Program-made: the position numbers and the translations under genes
Assembly: GCF_024451105.1 (NCBI RefSeq)
Contig: NZ_JANGEY010000005.1
Span: 62,001-126,000 of the forward strand
DNA length: 64,000 bases
Reading direction: 5' to 3'
Source of the DNA: Stutzerimonas stutzeri
Lineage (GTDB): Bacteria; Pseudomonadota; Gammaproteobacteria; Pseudomonadales; Pseudomonadaceae
Notes under the pieces: model-generated
Database searches by the model: none
Told to the model about the DNA's origin: nothing
The model's input: only the letters and a program-made list of their open reading frames with translations
Part shown: positions 24,431 to 36,176 of the stretch, piece after piece
How positions within the stretch are numbered: position 1 is the stretch's first letter
Layout of the letters: each line of letters opens with the position of its first letter

Positions 24431-25299
24431 TGAGCAACAAGTCGCTGATCGCCCTGATCGCCGCTGCGGTACTGGCGCTGGTGGGCTGGAACTGCTTCTA
24501 CATCGTCCTGCAGACCGAGAAGGCGGTGCTGCTGCAGTTCGGCCGGATCGTCAAGGCCGACGTGCCGCCGGGTCTGCATGTGAAGATCCCCTACGTCAAT
24601 CAGGTGCGCAAGTTCGACGCCCGCCTGCTGACTCTGGATACCCCGACCCAGCGCTTCCTCACCCTGGAGAAGAAGGCGGTGATGGTCGACTCCTACGCCA
24701 AGTGGCGGGTCGCCGACGCCGAGCGCTTCTACACCGCCACCTCGGGCATGAAGCAGATCGCCGACGAGCGCCTGTCGCGGCGCCTCGAGGCGGGCCTGCG
24801 CGACCAGTTCGGCAAGCGCACCCTGCACGAGGTGGTGTCCGGCGAGCGCGATGCGCTGATGGCCGACATCACCCAGTCGCTGGATCGCATGGCGCGTCGC
24901 GAGCTGGGCATCGAGGTGCTCGACGTGCGGGTCAAGGCCATCGACCTGCCGCGCGAGGTCAATCGCAGCGTGTTCGAGCGGATGAGCACCGAGCGCGAGC
25001 GCGAGGCTCGCGAGCACCGTGCCAAGGGGCGCGAGCTGGCCGAAGGCATCCGCGCCGACGCCGACCGCCAGCGCCGCGTGCTGCTCGCCGAAGCCTACCG
25101 CGAGGCCGAGGAGTTGCGCGGTGTCGGCGACGCCGAGGCAGCGGCGATCTACGCCAGGGCCTACAGCCAGGATCCGGAGTTCTATGCCTTCCACCGCAGT
25201 CTGCAGGCCTACCGCGAGAGCTTCGCCGGCAAGCGCGACGTGATGGTGCTGGATCCGAACAGCGAGTTCTTCCGCTATCTGGAGCGGACCAGGCCCTGA
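24430..25299 (+). CDS. hflC: FtsH protease modulator HflC
   Basis: Partner of HflK. 289 residues with one N-terminal membrane helix (residues about 5-24) and an SPFH domain beginning FYIVLQTEKAVLLQFGRI, followed by the helical stretch STEREREAREHRAKGRELAE. Translationally coupled to hflK by a one-base overlap. The transcript ends at the terminator at 25369. Confidence 0.95.
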   Translation: MSNKSLIALIAAAVLALVGWNCFYIVLQTEKAVLLQFGRIVKADVPPGLHVKIPYVNQVRKFDARLLTLDTPTQRFLTLEKKAVMVDSYAKWRVADAERFYTATSGMKQIADERLSRRLEAGLRDQFGKRTLHEVVSGERDALMADITQSLDRMARRELGIEVLDVRVKAIDLPREVNRSVFERMSTEREREAREHRAKGRELAEGIRADADRQRRVLLAEAYREAEELRGVGDAEAAAIYARAYSQDPEFYAFHRSLQAYRESFAGKRDVMVLDPNSEFFRYLERTRP

Positions 25300-25310
25300 C
25301 CGGTCCACCC

Positions 25311-25332
25311 GGCGGCTGCCCGTGCAGCCGCC
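25311..25332. terminator. Palindromic hairpin after hflC
   Basis: Perfect 9-bp stem GGCGGCTGC / GCAGCCGCC with a CCGT loop; no T tract of its own, but it precedes the strong terminator at 25369. Confidence 0.45.
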
Positions 25333-25368
25333 GGGGTGATCGCGGGGAAAACGTGTTATCATGGGTCA

Positions 25369-25390
25369 GCCGGGATTTCCCGGCTTTTTT
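25369..25390 (+). terminator. Rho-independent terminator of hflKC
   Basis: GCCGGG / CCCGGC stem with an ATTT loop, followed by six T residues (25385-25390). It lies just upstream of the small DUF2065 gene. Confidence 0.85.
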
Positions 25391-25405
25391 GCGTCTGCGG
25401 GAACC

Positions 25406-25591
25406 ATGTGGCAAGAACTCGGCATCGCTCTCTGTCTGCTGCTGGTGCTGGAAGGCATCCTGCCCTTCCTCAGTCCGCGGCGCTGGCGCGAGGCTGTCGT
25501 CAGTCTGGCGCAGCTGGAGGATCGCCAGCTGCGGCTGATCGGACTGGGCAGCATGCTGCTCGGGACGGGGCTGCTCTACTGGCTCCGTTGA
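25406..25591 (+). CDS. DUF2065 (YjeT-like) small membrane protein
   Basis: 61-residue protein with two hydrophobic segments (residues about 4-22 and 43-60) separated by a charged loop ([21 protein letters not shown]). It matches the DUF2065/YjeT family conserved between hflC and hisZ/purA in gammaproteobacteria; function unknown. Start ATG 25406 ([17 protein letters not shown]) directly after the hflKC terminator, 32 bases before hisZ. Confidence 0.85.
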   Translation: MWQELGIALCLLLVLEGILPFLSPRRWREAVVSLAQLEDRQLRLIGLGSMLLGTGLLYWLR

Positions 25592-25623
25592 ACACCACGC
25601 CCGGCCGAAAGGGGAGAGGCAAT

Positions 25624-28157
<2,534 letters not shown>

Positions 28158-28174
28158 GTGTCGCGCTGCCGGGA

Positions 28175-28198
28175 AAAAGGCCGCTGATGCGGCCTTTT
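28175..28198 (+). terminator. Terminator after purA
   Basis: AAAAGGCCGC / GCGGCCTTTT with a TGAT loop, followed by CCTTTTT. Confidence 0.85.
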
Positions 28199-28270
28199 CC
28201 TTTTTCCGGCTGGCGGGGTTGCGGGGCGTGCCGGCGGGGCGGGGTATGGCTTTTCGGCAGGCGAAAAAAA

Positions 28271-28292
28271 AACCGGATCTTGCGATCCGGTT
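28271..28292. terminator. Bidirectional terminator of the tRNA-Leu cluster
   Basis: AACCGGATC / GATCCGGTT stem; minus-strand transcripts reach a long U run (A residues at 28264-28270 on the plus strand), and plus-strand transcripts reach TTTTTT (28291-28296). It stops the tRNA-Leu transcript and backs up the purA terminator. Confidence 0.88.
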
Positions 28293-28301
28293 TTTTCGAA
28301 T

Positions 28302-28388
28302 TGGTGCCCAGGAGAAGACTCGAACTTCCACGATATTGCTATCACTGATACCTGAAACCAGCGCGTCTACCAATTCCGCCACCTGGGC
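28302..28388 (-). tRNA. tRNA-Leu (CAG), copy 1
   Basis: 87 nt with a long variable arm and encoded CCA. Acceptor GCCCAGG pairs with CCTGGGC; anticodon CAG in TTTCAGG. Variable stem GATA-GCAA-TATC. Confidence 0.95.
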
Positions 28389-28462
28389 GTGCCATGTCTG
28401 CCGTTGCCGGCGAAGCCTGACTGCTTCTTTCTTCGGCATCCGCTTGCGCGTCTGCTTGGAAT

Positions 28463-28549
28463 TGGTGCCCAGGAGAAGACTCGAACTTCCACGGTATTGC
28501 TACCACTGATACCTGAAACCAGCGCGTCTACCAATTCCGCCACCTGGGC
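28463..28549 (-). tRNA. tRNA-Leu (CAG), copy 2
   Basis: 87 nt, same cloverleaf as copy 1. The variable stem differs by a paired change (GGTA-GCAA-TACC), so the stem stays intact. Starts exactly 161 bases from copy 1. Confidence 0.95.
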
Positions 28550-28623
28550 GTGCCATGTCTGCCGTTGCCGGCGAAGCCTGACTGCTTCTTTCGCTGACAT
28601 CCGCTTGCGCGTCTGTCTTGAAT

Positions 28624-28710
28624 TGGTGCCCAGGAGAAGACTCGAACTTCCACGGTATTTCTACCACTGATACCTGAAACCAGCGCGTCTACCAATTCCG
28701 CCACCTGGGC
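28624..28710 (-). tRNA. tRNA-Leu (CAG), copy 3
   Basis: 87 nt, promoter-proximal copy. Variable stem as in copy 2 but with loop GAAA in place of GCAA. Starts exactly 161 bases from copy 2. Confidence 0.95.
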
Positions 28711-28779
28711 CAATAGTGCGATGATCGCTCATCTGCTCTATCGTTACAGCCTGCAGGGTTGCTGCTGCTGTGGGCGCGC

Positions 28780-28809
28780 ATCATACGGTCGCCCTCGTCG
28801 GCTTGTAAA
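28780..28809 (-). promoter_or_regulatory. Promoter of the tRNA-Leu cluster
   Basis: On the minus strand, TTTACA, an 18-bp spacer, TATGAT, then a GC-rich discriminator GCGCGCCC, about 70 bases before the first tRNA-Leu. Confidence 0.6.
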
Positions 28810-28920
28810 CCCCTGATGCGAAAAAATTTTATTGTGCCGACGAGGCTGCCCTGCGGGGCGCTTTCGCGCTTCAATATAGGCATGACCAAGCGCAAGACAA
28901 CCAAGGGTGAAAACCGACAC

Positions 28921-31602
28921 ATGGCCGATTGGCAAAGCCTCGATCCCGAGGCCGCCCGCGAGGCGGAAAAGTACGACAACCCCATTCCCAGCCGCGAGCT
29001 GATCCTCGCCCACCTGGCCGAGCGCGGTGCGCCGGCCAGCCGCGCCCAGCTGTTCGAGGAGCTGGGGCTGGCCGGCGAGGAGGCCGAGGAGGCCCTGCGC
29101 CGCCGCCTGCGCGCCATGGAGCGCGACGGCCAACTGATCTATACCCGCCGCGGCGCCTATGCCCCGGTGGACAAGCTCGACCTGATTCGCGGGCGCATCA
29201 GCGGCCACCGCGACGGCTTCGGCTTCTTGATTCCCGACGATGGCAGCGACGACCTGTTCCTCAGTCCGGCGCAGATGCGCCTGGTGTTCGACGGCGACAC
29301 CGCCCTGGCGCGGGTCTCCGGCGTCGACCGCCGCGGCCGCCGCGAGGGGGCGTTGGTCGAGGTGCTCGACCGCGCCCACGAAACCCTGGTCGGCCGCTTC
29401 TTCGAGGAAAGCGGCGTGTCGGTGGTGGTGGCCGACAATCCGAAGATCCAGCAGCAGGTGCTGGTGCTGCCCGGCAAGCAGGGTGCGGCGCGCCACGGCC
29501 AGTTTGTCCAGGTGCGCATCGACGTCTGGCCGACGGCATTCCGCCAGGCCCAGGGCGAGGTGGTCGAGGTGCTCGGCGACTACATGGCGCCGGGCATGGA
29601 GATCGAGGTGGCGCTGCGCAGCTACGACCTGCCGCACGTCTGGCCCGAGGGCGTGCTCGCCGAGGCGAAGAAGCTCAAGCCCGAGGTGGACGAGAAGGAC
29701 AAGGAGAAGCGCGTCGACCTGCGCCAGCTGCCGTTCGTCACCATCGACGGCGAGGACGCCCGCGACTTCGACGACGCGGTCTACGCCGAGGGCGTGAAGG
29801 GCGGCGGCTGGCGGCTGTTCGTCGCCATCGCCGACGTCTCCCACTATGTGAAGGTCGACTCGGCGCTGGATGCCGAGGCCGTCGAACGCGGCAACTCGGT
29901 GTATTTCCCCGAGCGGGTGATTCCGATGCTGCCGGAGGAGCTGTCCAACGGTCTGTGCTCGCTGAATCCGCTGGTCGACCGTCTGGCGATGGTCTGCGAC
30001 ATGACCGTGTCGAAGCGCGGCGAGCTGACCGGCTACCAGTTCTACGAGGCGGTGATCCATTCCCATGCGCGCCTGACCTACACCAAGGTCAGCCAGTTGC
30101 TGGAGAAGCCCAATTCCAGCGAGGCCAAGTTCCTCCGCCAGCAGATGCCGCACCTGGTGCCGCACCTGCGCCAGCTGTATGCACTGTACAAGGCGCTGCT
30201 GGCCGCCCGCCAGCAGCGCGGCGCCATCGACTTCGAGACCCAGGAGACGCGCATCGTCTTCGGTGCCGACCGCAAGATCACCGAGATCCGGCCGACCCAG
30301 CGCAACGACGCGCACCGGCTGATCGAGGAATGCATGCTGTGCGCCAACGTTGCCACCGCGCGCTTCCTCGAGGAGCACGACATCCCGGCGCTGTACCGGG
30401 TGCACGACACGCCGCCGGCCGAGAAGCTGGAGAAGCTGCGCGGCTTCCTCGCCGAGCTGGGCCTGAGCCTGCATCGCGGCAAGGGCGAGCCGACGCCCAA
30501 GGACTACCTCAACCTGCTCGAAGCGGTGCGCGAACGTCCGGATTTCCACCTGATCCAGACGGTGATGCTGCGCTCGCTGAGTCAGGCGGTGTACAGCCCG
30601 GAGAACGCCGGCCACTTCGGCCTCAACTACGAGGCCTACGCCCACTTCACCTCGCCGATCCGTCGCTATCCGGACCTGCTGGTGCACCGGGCGATCCGCA
30701 GCGTGATTCGCTCCAAGCGGCAGACCGACAAGGTGGTGCGGGTCGGCGCGGCGAGCCTGCCCAAGGCGCGCATCTACCCCTACGACGAGGAGCGCCTGGC
30801 CTGGTTCGGCGAGCAGTGCTCGATGACCGAGCGGCGCGCCGACGAGGCGACCCGCGACGTGGTCAACTGGCTGAAGTGCGAGTACATGCGCGACCGGGTC
30901 GGCGAGACCTTCCCCGGGGTGGTCACCGCAGTGACCGGCTTCGGCCTGTTCGTCGAGCTGACCGACATCTACGTCGAGGGCCTGGTGCACGTCACCGCGC
31001 TGCCGGCCGACTACTACCACTTCGACCCGATGCATCATCGTCTGTCCGGCGAGCGCTCCGGGCGCAGTTTCCGGCTCGGCGACAGCGTCGAGGTGCTGGT
31101 GGCGCGCGTCGATCTCGACGAGCGCAAGATCGACTTCGAGCTCAGCGACAACCCGCTCACCGTGATGCCGACGCGCAAGCGGCAGGCGAAGACCGGCAAG
31201 GCCGCGGAGCGCAAGCGCGGCGCGCCGCGCGAGCTGGAGACGCCCGGCGCGCCCGCGCCCTCGCGCCGCGAGGCAGGCAGGACCGGTCGGGTGCAGGCGC
31301 TGCCCGAGGTGGCCCCGGAGCTGCTCGAGCAGGCCGATCTGCTGCTCGGCAACGTCGACGTGCAGAAGAGCCGGGCGGTGAAGAAGAGGCTGCTCGATGA
31401 GGCTAAGGCGCCGCAGTCGAGCAAGACCGACAAGGGCAAGGTCAAGGCCAAGACTGCCGGCAAGGCCGCGGACAAGAAGAAGGCCATTCCCCGGCCGCTT
31501 CGGGTTTCCGGGGTGGCCAAGGGCAAGAGCAAGGCCAGCAAGAAGCCCGCGAGCCAAGCGCCGGGCGGGCAAGCCATACGCAAACGCAAGGTCGAAGAAT
31601 GA
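28921..31602 (+). CDS. rnr: Ribonuclease R
   Basis: 3'-to-5' exoribonuclease that can digest structured RNA and works with tmRNA on faulty mRNAs. 893 residues from [10 protein letters not shown] (the likely start; in-frame codons exist upstream). Winged-helix N-terminus (residues about 20-85), two cold-shock domains, the RNB catalytic domain with [10 protein letters not shown] (near residue 280), an S1 domain ([25 protein letters not shown]) and a long Lys/Ala-rich C-terminal tail (from about residue 755). Overlaps rlmB by ATGA. Confidence 0.96.
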   Translation: MADWQSLDPEAAREAEKYDNPIPSRELILAHLAERGAPASRAQLFEELGLAGEEAEEALRRRLRAMERDGQLIYTRRGAYAPVDKLDLIRGRISGHRDGFGFLIPDDGSDDLFLSPAQMRLVFDGDTALARVSGVDRRGRREGALVEVLDRAHETLVGRFFEESGVSVVVADNPKIQQQVLVLPGKQGAARHGQFVQVRIDVWPTAFRQAQGEVVEVLGDYMAPGMEIEVALRSYDLPHVWPEGVLAEAKKLKPEVDEKDKEKRVDLRQLPFVTIDGEDARDFDDAVYAEGVKGGGWRLFVAIADVSHYVKVDSALDAEAVERGNSVYFPERVIPMLPEELSNGLCSLNPLVDRLAMVCDMTVSKRGELTGYQFYEAVIHSHARLTYTKVSQLLEKPNSSEAKFLRQQMPHLVPHLRQLYALYKALLAARQQRGAIDFETQETRIVFGADRKITEIRPTQRNDAHRLIEECMLCANVATARFLEEHDIPALYRVHDTPPAEKLEKLRGFLAELGLSLHRGKGEPTPKDYLNLLEAVRERPDFHLIQTVMLRSLSQAVYSPENAGHFGLNYEAYAHFTSPIRRYPDLLVHRAIRSVIRSKRQTDKVVRVGAASLPKARIYPYDEERLAWFGEQCSMTERRADEATRDVVNWLKCEYMRDRVGETFPGVVTAVTGFGLFVELTDIYVEGLVHVTALPADYYHFDPMHHRLSGERSGRSFRLGDSVEVLVARVDLDERKIDFELSDNPLTVMPTRKRQAKTGKAAERKRGAPRELETPGAPAPSRREAGRTGRVQALPEVAPELLEQADLLLGNVDVQKSRAVKKRLLDEAKAPQSSKTDKGKVKAKTAGKAADKKKAIPRPLRVSGVAKGKSKASKKPASQAPGGQAIRKRKVEE

Positions 31603-32351
31603 GTCAGTGGGAACGGGTTTACGGCGTGCATGCCGTGGAGGCATTGCTGCGCCATCATCCCAGGCGGGTCAAGCAGCTGTGGCTGGCCGAGGGGCGCCAG
31701 GATCCGCGCGTGCAGGCGCTGCTGCAACTGGCCGGCGATGCGCGTGTGCCGGTCGGACAGCGCGAACGTCGCGAGCTGGACGAGTGGGCCGAAGGCGTGC
31801 ACCAGGGGGTGGTCGCCGAGGTCAGCCCCAGCCAGGTGTGGGGCGAGAACTACCTCGAGGAGCTGTTGGCGCGTGGCGACTCGGTGCCGCTGCTGCTGGT
31901 GCTCGACGGCGTCACCGATCCGCACAACCTCGGTGCCTGCCTGCGCACCGCCGACGCTGCCGGGGTGCAGGCGGTGATCGTGCCCAGGGACAAGTCGGCG
32001 ACCCTCAACGCCACGGTGCGCAAGGTCGCCTGCGGCGCCGCCGAGGTGGTGCCGCTGGTGGCGGTGACCAACCTGGCGCGCACCCTGGAGAAGCTGCAGC
32101 AGCAGGGCCTGTGGGTGGTCGGCACCGCCGGCGAGGCGACCCAGGAGATCTACGATCTCGACCTGAGCGGGCCGACCGTGCTGGTGATGGGCGCCGAGGG
32201 CAAGGGCATGCGCCGGCTGACCCGCGAGCGCTGCGACTACCTGGCCAGGCTGCCGATGGGCGGCAGTGTCAGCAGCCTCAACGTCTCGGTGGCCACCGGC
32301 GTCTGTCTGTTCGAGGCGGTGCGCCAGCGGCGCCCGGCTCCGGGCATCTGA
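31599..32351 (+). CDS. rlmB: 23S rRNA (guanosine-2'-O-)-methyltransferase RlmB
   Basis: SpoU/TrmH-type enzyme that methylates G2251 of 23S rRNA. 250 residues. An N-terminal substrate-binding domain ([26 protein letters not shown]) is followed by the SPOUT knot with [33 protein letters not shown] and [22 protein letters not shown]. Translationally coupled to rnr by a four-base overlap. Confidence 0.95.
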   Translation: MSQWERVYGVHAVEALLRHHPRRVKQLWLAEGRQDPRVQALLQLAGDARVPVGQRERRELDEWAEGVHQGVVAEVSPSQVWGENYLEELLARGDSVPLLLVLDGVTDPHNLGACLRTADAAGVQAVIVPRDKSATLNATVRKVACGAAEVVPLVAVTNLARTLEKLQQQGLWVVGTAGEATQEIYDLDLSGPTVLVMGAEGKGMRRLTRERCDYLARLPMGGSVSSLNVSVATGVCLFEAVRQRRPAPGI

Positions 32352-32367
32352 ATCGCCGTTCCGGCGG

Positions 32368-32396
32368 TTGCGGGGCGCGGCCGCCCTCCGTACAAT
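32368..32396 (+). promoter_or_regulatory. Promoter of the rpsF operon
   Basis: TTGCGG, 17-bp spacer, TACAAT, about 120 bases before rpsF. Confidence 0.6.
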
Positions 32397-32468
32397 GTTG
32401 CCCCTTGTCGTCCCGGCAGGCGCCTGTGCGTCCGCCGCCGACAAGCACACACGAAACATTCACTCCTT

Positions 32469-32492
32469 GCCTGACCGCTTTCCGCGGCAGGC
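32469..32492 (+). promoter_or_regulatory. Hairpin in the rpsF leader, candidate S6:S18 binding element
   Basis: Stem GCCTG-CCGC / GCGG-CAGGC with a bulged A and a TTTCC loop, 25 bases before the rpsF ATG. Autoregulatory S6:S18 sites are known in rpsF leaders; that this hairpin is one is inference. Confidence 0.4.
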
Positions 32493-32516
32493 TGTCCAAC
32501 CCGTAAGGAGCATTAC

Positions 32517-32927
32517 ATGCGTCATTACGAAATCGTCTTCCTGGTTCACCCGGATCAGAGTGAGCAGGTCGGCGGCATGGTCGAGCGCTACACCAAGACC
32601 ATCGAAGAAGACGGTGGCAAGGTCCACCGCCTGGAAGACTGGGGTCGTCGTCAGCTGGCCTACGCCATCGACAACGTCCACAAGGCCCACTACGTGCTGA
32701 TGAACGTCGAGTGCAGCGCCGCTGCCCTGGCCGAGCTGGAAGACAACTTCCGCTACAACGACGCCGTCATCCGCAACCTGGTGATCCGTCGCGATGCCGC
32801 CGTGACCGAGCAGTCCGAGATGCTCAAGGCCGAAGAGAGCCGCAGCGAGCGTCGTGAGCGTCGCGAGCGCAGCGAAAGCGCCGAAGGCGCCGCCGAGGGC
32901 AGCGACGGCGAAGGCGCCGACGAGTAA
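32517..32927 (+). CDS. rpsF: 30S ribosomal protein S6
   Basis: 136 residues beginning [18 protein letters not shown]. Binds 16S rRNA together with S18. The C-terminal tail ([31 protein letters not shown] region) is long, charged and ends acidic, typical of gammaproteobacterial S6. Strong ribosome-binding site TAAGGAG. First gene of rpsF-rpsR-DUF2232-rplI. Confidence 0.97.
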   Translation: MRHYEIVFLVHPDQSEQVGGMVERYTKTIEEDGGKVHRLEDWGRRQLAYAIDNVHKAHYVLMNVECSAAALAELEDNFRYNDAVIRNLVIRRDAAVTEQSEMLKAEESRSERRERRERSESAEGAAEGSDGEGADE

Positions 32928-32957
32928 TCTTCGTAACCAGTATTGAGGAGCCACTTC

Positions 32958-33188
32958 ATGGCACGTTTCTTCCGTCGTCGCAAGTTCTGCCGTTTCACCG
33001 CTGAAGGCGTTGTCGAGATCGACTACAAGGATCTCAACACCCTGAAGGCCTACGTCTCCGAAACCGGCAAGATCGTTCCGAGCCGTATCACTGGCACCAA
33101 AGCCAAGTATCAGCGTCAGCTGGCCACCGCCATCAAGCGCGCCCGCTACCTGGCCCTGCTGCCCTACACCGACAGCCACGGCCGCTAA
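32958..33188 (+). CDS. rpsR: 30S ribosomal protein S18
   Basis: 76 residues beginning [13 protein letters not shown]. Basic rRNA-binding protein partnered with S6; the motif [28 protein letters not shown] is intact. RBS TTGAGGAG ahead of the ATG at 32958. Confidence 0.97.
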   Translation: MARFFRRRKFCRFTAEGVVEIDYKDLNTLKAYVSETGKIVPSRITGTKAKYQRQLATAIKRARYLALLPYTDSHGR

Positions 33189-33222
33189 GGCCCGGCCCGT
33201 CGACAGGTCAACGGACTAACCC

Positions 33223-34116
33223 ATGCGGGCACTGGCCGATTTCGTCATGCGTGGCCGTCTGCAGGCCGCCGTGACGGTGGTCGTCGCGACGGCCCTGCCC
33301 ATGCTGTTCTGGGTCGGCGCGGCAGCCGGTGCACTGGTGCTGCTGCGTCGCGGCCTGAACGACGCCCTCGGCGTCGTGGCCTGGGCACTGCTGCCGACCC
33401 TGCTGTGGTGGCACTACGGCGAGCCGCGGCCGCTGCTGGTGTTCGCCGGCACCCTGGCCTTGGCTGCGGTGCTGCGCGCCAGCGTCTCGTGGACGCGGGT
33501 GCTGCTGGCCAGCCTGGTGCTCGGCGTGCTGTACGGCGTGCTGATCGACGCCCTGTTCGGCGCCAATGTCGAGCAGAACGCGGCCGAGCTGCTCGGGCTG
33601 ATGCCGCAGATGCTCGGCGAGGCCTACCAGCAGATGGGCGCGGACGAGAAGGCCCGCGTCGCCGCGCTGCTCACGCCGGTGCTCACCGGGCTGATGGCCG
33701 CGCTGCTGCAGGTGCTCTGTCTGGTCTGCCTGCTGCTGGCGCGCTACTGGCAGGCGCTGCTCTACAACCCGGGCGGGTTCGGTAGCGAGTTCCGTACCAT
33801 CCGTCTGCCGGCGCCGCTCGCCGTGGCCCTGCTGGTGGGAGTCTTCCTGCTGCCGGGGCTGGAGACCGGGCTGGCCATGCTGACGCCGCTGTGCAGCGTA
33901 CCGCTGGCCTTTGCCGGCGTGGCGCTGGTGCACGGCCTGGTGGCCCGGCAGAGCCTGGGGCGCTTCTGGCTGGTGGGCATGTACGTGTCGCTGCTGTTGT
34001 TCATGCAGCTGGTGTATCCGTTGTTGGTCGTGTTGGCCGTGGTCGACAGTCTGTTCGATTTCCGTGGGCGCGCCGGGCGCGATAGCGCGCAGGGCCCCAC
34101 GGACGGTGAAGGTTAA
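33223..34116 (+). CDS. DUF2232 (YybS-like) membrane protein
   Basis: 297 residues with about eight hydrophobic segments, starting MRALADFVMRGRLQAAVTVVVA. Matches the DUF2232/YybS family often found between rpsR and rplI; role unknown. It is likely co-transcribed with the ribosomal genes, because both gaps are short (34 and 22 bases) and no terminator is seen. Confidence 0.82.
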   Translation: MRALADFVMRGRLQAAVTVVVATALPMLFWVGAAAGALVLLRRGLNDALGVVAWALLPTLLWWHYGEPRPLLVFAGTLALAAVLRASVSWTRVLLASLVLGVLYGVLIDALFGANVEQNAAELLGLMPQMLGEAYQQMGADEKARVAALLTPVLTGLMAALLQVLCLVCLLLARYWQALLYNPGGFGSEFRTIRLPAPLAVALLVGVFLLPGLETGLAMLTPLCSVPLAFAGVALVHGLVARQSLGRFWLVGMYVSLLLFMQLVYPLLVVLAVVDSLFDFRGRAGRDSAQGPTDGEG

Positions 34117-34138
34117 AAGTCAAGAGGTTTAGAGCCAA

Positions 34139-34585
34139 ATGGAAATCATCCTGCTGGAAAAAATCACCAACCTGGGCAACCTGGGCGACAAGGTGAATGT
34201 CAAGGGCGGTTACGCCCGCAACTTCCTGCTGCCGCAGGGCAAGGCCACCATGGCCACCGCCGAGAACGTCGCCGCGTTCGAAGCCCGCCGCGCCGAGCTG
34301 GAGCAACAGGCTGCCGAGAAGAAGGCCTACGCCGAATCCCGTGCCGCCCAACTGGCCGAGCTGGAAATCACCATCACCGCCACCGCTGGCGATGAAGGCA
34401 AGCTGTTCGGCTCCATCGGCACCCACGACATCGCCGACGCCCTGACCGCCTCCGGCGTGGAAGTGGCCAAGAGCGAAGTCCGCCTGCCCAACGGTACCAT
34501 CCGTCAGGTCGGCGAATACGACGTGGCCGTGCACCTGCACACCGACGTCGAAGCCACCGTCCGCGTGGTGGTGGTGGCCGCCTAA
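34139..34585 (+). CDS. rplI: 50S ribosomal protein L9
   Basis: 148 residues: N-terminal rRNA-binding domain [32 protein letters not shown], long connecting helix, C-terminal domain. Last gene of the rpsF operon; a strong hairpin follows. Confidence 0.97.
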   Translation: MEIILLEKITNLGNLGDKVNVKGGYARNFLLPQGKATMATAENVAAFEARRAELEQQAAEKKAYAESRAAQLAELEITITATAGDEGKLFGSIGTHDIADALTASGVEVAKSEVRLPNGTIRQVGEYDVAVHLHTDVEATVRVVVVAA

Positions 34586-34632
34586 GGTCGCCGCCTGCGC
34601 CCGTGCATCCCTGGTGCCGGGCCGCTAACATC

Positions 34633-34661
34633 GGGCACGCCCTGCGTTCGCAGGCGTGCCC
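34633..34661 (+). terminator. Terminator after rplI
   Basis: GGGCACGC...GCGTGCCC stem extended by CTGCG/CGCAG with a one-base bulge, followed by CTTTGTCTTT. Confidence 0.75.
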
Positions 34662-34700
34662 TTTGTCTTTCTGCAGTACGGTGAACATGGTAGCGAAGCG

Positions 34701-36095
34701 ATGAACGAGATCAGCGTCCCCGCGCAGTACGACCTGGAGACCGCCGCCCTCAAGGTGCCGCCGCACTCGATCGAGGCCGAACAGGCGGTGATCGGCGGCC
34801 TGATGCTGGACAACAACGCCTGGGAGCGGGTGCTGGATCTGGTGTCGGACAACGACTTCTACCGCCACGACCACCGGCTGATCTTCCGCGCCATCCACAA
34901 GCTGGCCGAGCGCAACCAGCCGTTCGACGTGGTCACCCTGTCCGAGCAGCTCGACAAGGAAGGCCAGCTGAGTCAGGTCGGCGGCCTGGCCTATCTCGGC
35001 GAGCTGGCCAAGAACACCCCGTCGGTGGCCAACATCAAGGCCTACGCGCAGATCATTCGCGAACGCGCTACCCTGCGCAAGCTGATCGGTATCAGCAACG
35101 AGATCGGCGACAGCGCCTACAACCCGCAGGGCCGCGGCGCCGACGAGATTCTCGACGAGGCCGAGCGCAAGATCTTCGAGATCGCCGAGTCGCGCCCCAA
35201 GAGCGGTGGCCCGCAGGGGCTCAACGAGCTGCTGACCAAGGCCATCGACCGCATCGATACCCTGTTCAACACCCACGAGGCGATCACCGGGCTGTCTACC
35301 GGCTTCACCGACCTGGACGAGAAGACCAGCGGCCTGCAGCCGGCCGACCTGATCATCGTCGCCGGCCGCCCGTCGATGGGCAAGACCACCTTCGCCATGA
35401 ACCTGGTGGAGAACGCCGTGCTGCGCAGCGACAAGGCGGTGCTGGTCTACTCGCTGGAGATGCCCGCCGAATCGCTGGTGATGCGTATGCTCTCCTCGCT
35501 GGGGCGCATCGACCAGACCAAGGTGCGCTCCGGTCGCCTCGACGACGACGACTGGCCGCGGCTGACCTCGGCGGTCAACCTGCTCAACGAGCGCAAGCTG
35601 TTCATCGACGACACCGCCGGCATCAGCCCCTCGGAAATGCGCGCGCGCACCCGCCGACTGGTCCGCGAGCATGGCGAGCTGGCGCTGATCATGGTCGACT
35701 ACCTGCAGCTGATGCAGCTCGGCGGCAGCGGCGGCGAGAACCGTACCAACGAGATCTCCGAGATCTCCCGCTCGCTGAAGGCGCTGGCCAAGGAATTCAA
35801 CTGCCCGGTGATCGCCCTGTCGCAGCTCAACCGCTCGCTGGAGCAGCGTCCCAACAAGCGTCCGGTCAACTCCGACCTGCGCGAGTCGGGCGCCATCGAG
35901 CAGGACGCCGATGTGATCATGTTCGTCTACCGCGACGAGGTCTACCACCCGGAGACCGAGCACAAGGGCGTCGCCGAGATCATCATCGGCAAGCAGCGGA
36001 ACGGTCCGATCGGCACCGTGCGGCTGGCTTTCCTCGGCAAGTACACGCGTTTCGAGAACCTCGCGCCGGGGATGTACAACTTCGAGGATGAGTGA
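34701..36095 (+). CDS. dnaB: Replicative DNA helicase
   Basis: Hexameric helicase that unwinds DNA at the replication fork. 464 residues from MNEISVPAQYD. N-terminal DnaG-interacting domain, then the RecA-like motor with Walker A GRPSMGKTTF (near residue 220) and Walker B LIMVDYLQLM. No intein is present. Ends in a strong terminator before alr. Confidence 0.96.
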   Translation: MNEISVPAQYDLETAALKVPPHSIEAEQAVIGGLMLDNNAWERVLDLVSDNDFYRHDHRLIFRAIHKLAERNQPFDVVTLSEQLDKEGQLSQVGGLAYLGELAKNTPSVANIKAYAQIIRERATLRKLIGISNEIGDSAYNPQGRGADEILDEAERKIFEIAESRPKSGGPQGLNELLTKAIDRIDTLFNTHEAITGLSTGFTDLDEKTSGLQPADLIIVAGRPSMGKTTFAMNLVENAVLRSDKAVLVYSLEMPAESLVMRMLSSLGRIDQTKVRSGRLDDDDWPRLTSAVNLLNERKLFIDDTAGISPSEMRARTRRLVREHGELALIMVDYLQLMQLGGSGGENRTNEISEISRSLKALAKEFNCPVIALSQLNRSLEQRPNKRPVNSDLRESGAIEQDADVIMFVYRDEVYHPETEHKGVAEIIIGKQRNGPIGTVRLAFLGKYTRFENLAPGMYNFEDE

Positions 36096-36119
36096 TCCGC
36101 AGGCCTGAACAGATCAAGG

Positions 36120-36157
36120 AAAACGGGCGCCCAGCGAGTAAGATGGGCGCCCGTTTT
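36120..36157 (+). terminator. Terminator between dnaB and alr
   Basis: Perfect 14-bp stem (AAAACGGGCGCCCA and its complement) with a 10-base loop, ending in TTTT. Confidence 0.88.
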
Positions 36158-36176
36158 CCGTTTCGAGGCCCTCGCC

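Larger units (their letters stand above)
28302..28710 (-). repeat. 161-bp tandem repeat carrying three tRNA-Leu genes
   Basis: Each unit is a tRNA-Leu plus a nearly identical spacer (GTGCCATGTCTGCCGTTGCC and onward). Units are spaced at exactly 161 bp; differences are confined to the variable arm and a few spacer bases. Confidence 0.93.

Noticed and set aside
28302-28710. Possible CRISPR or mobile element because of regular 161-bp spacing
   Set aside because: The repeats are tRNA-Leu genes plus spacer; no transposase or cas genes.
28881-28920. Earlier start for rnr (MTKRKTTKGENRH)
   Set aside because: The [10 protein letters not shown] start agrees with the Pseudomonas RNase R N-terminus as I know it; the earlier codons may be leader, though this is not certain.
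28744-31644. 966-codon open frame opposite rnr
   Set aside because: Same codon-bias artefact; rnr on the other strand has all RNase R motifs.
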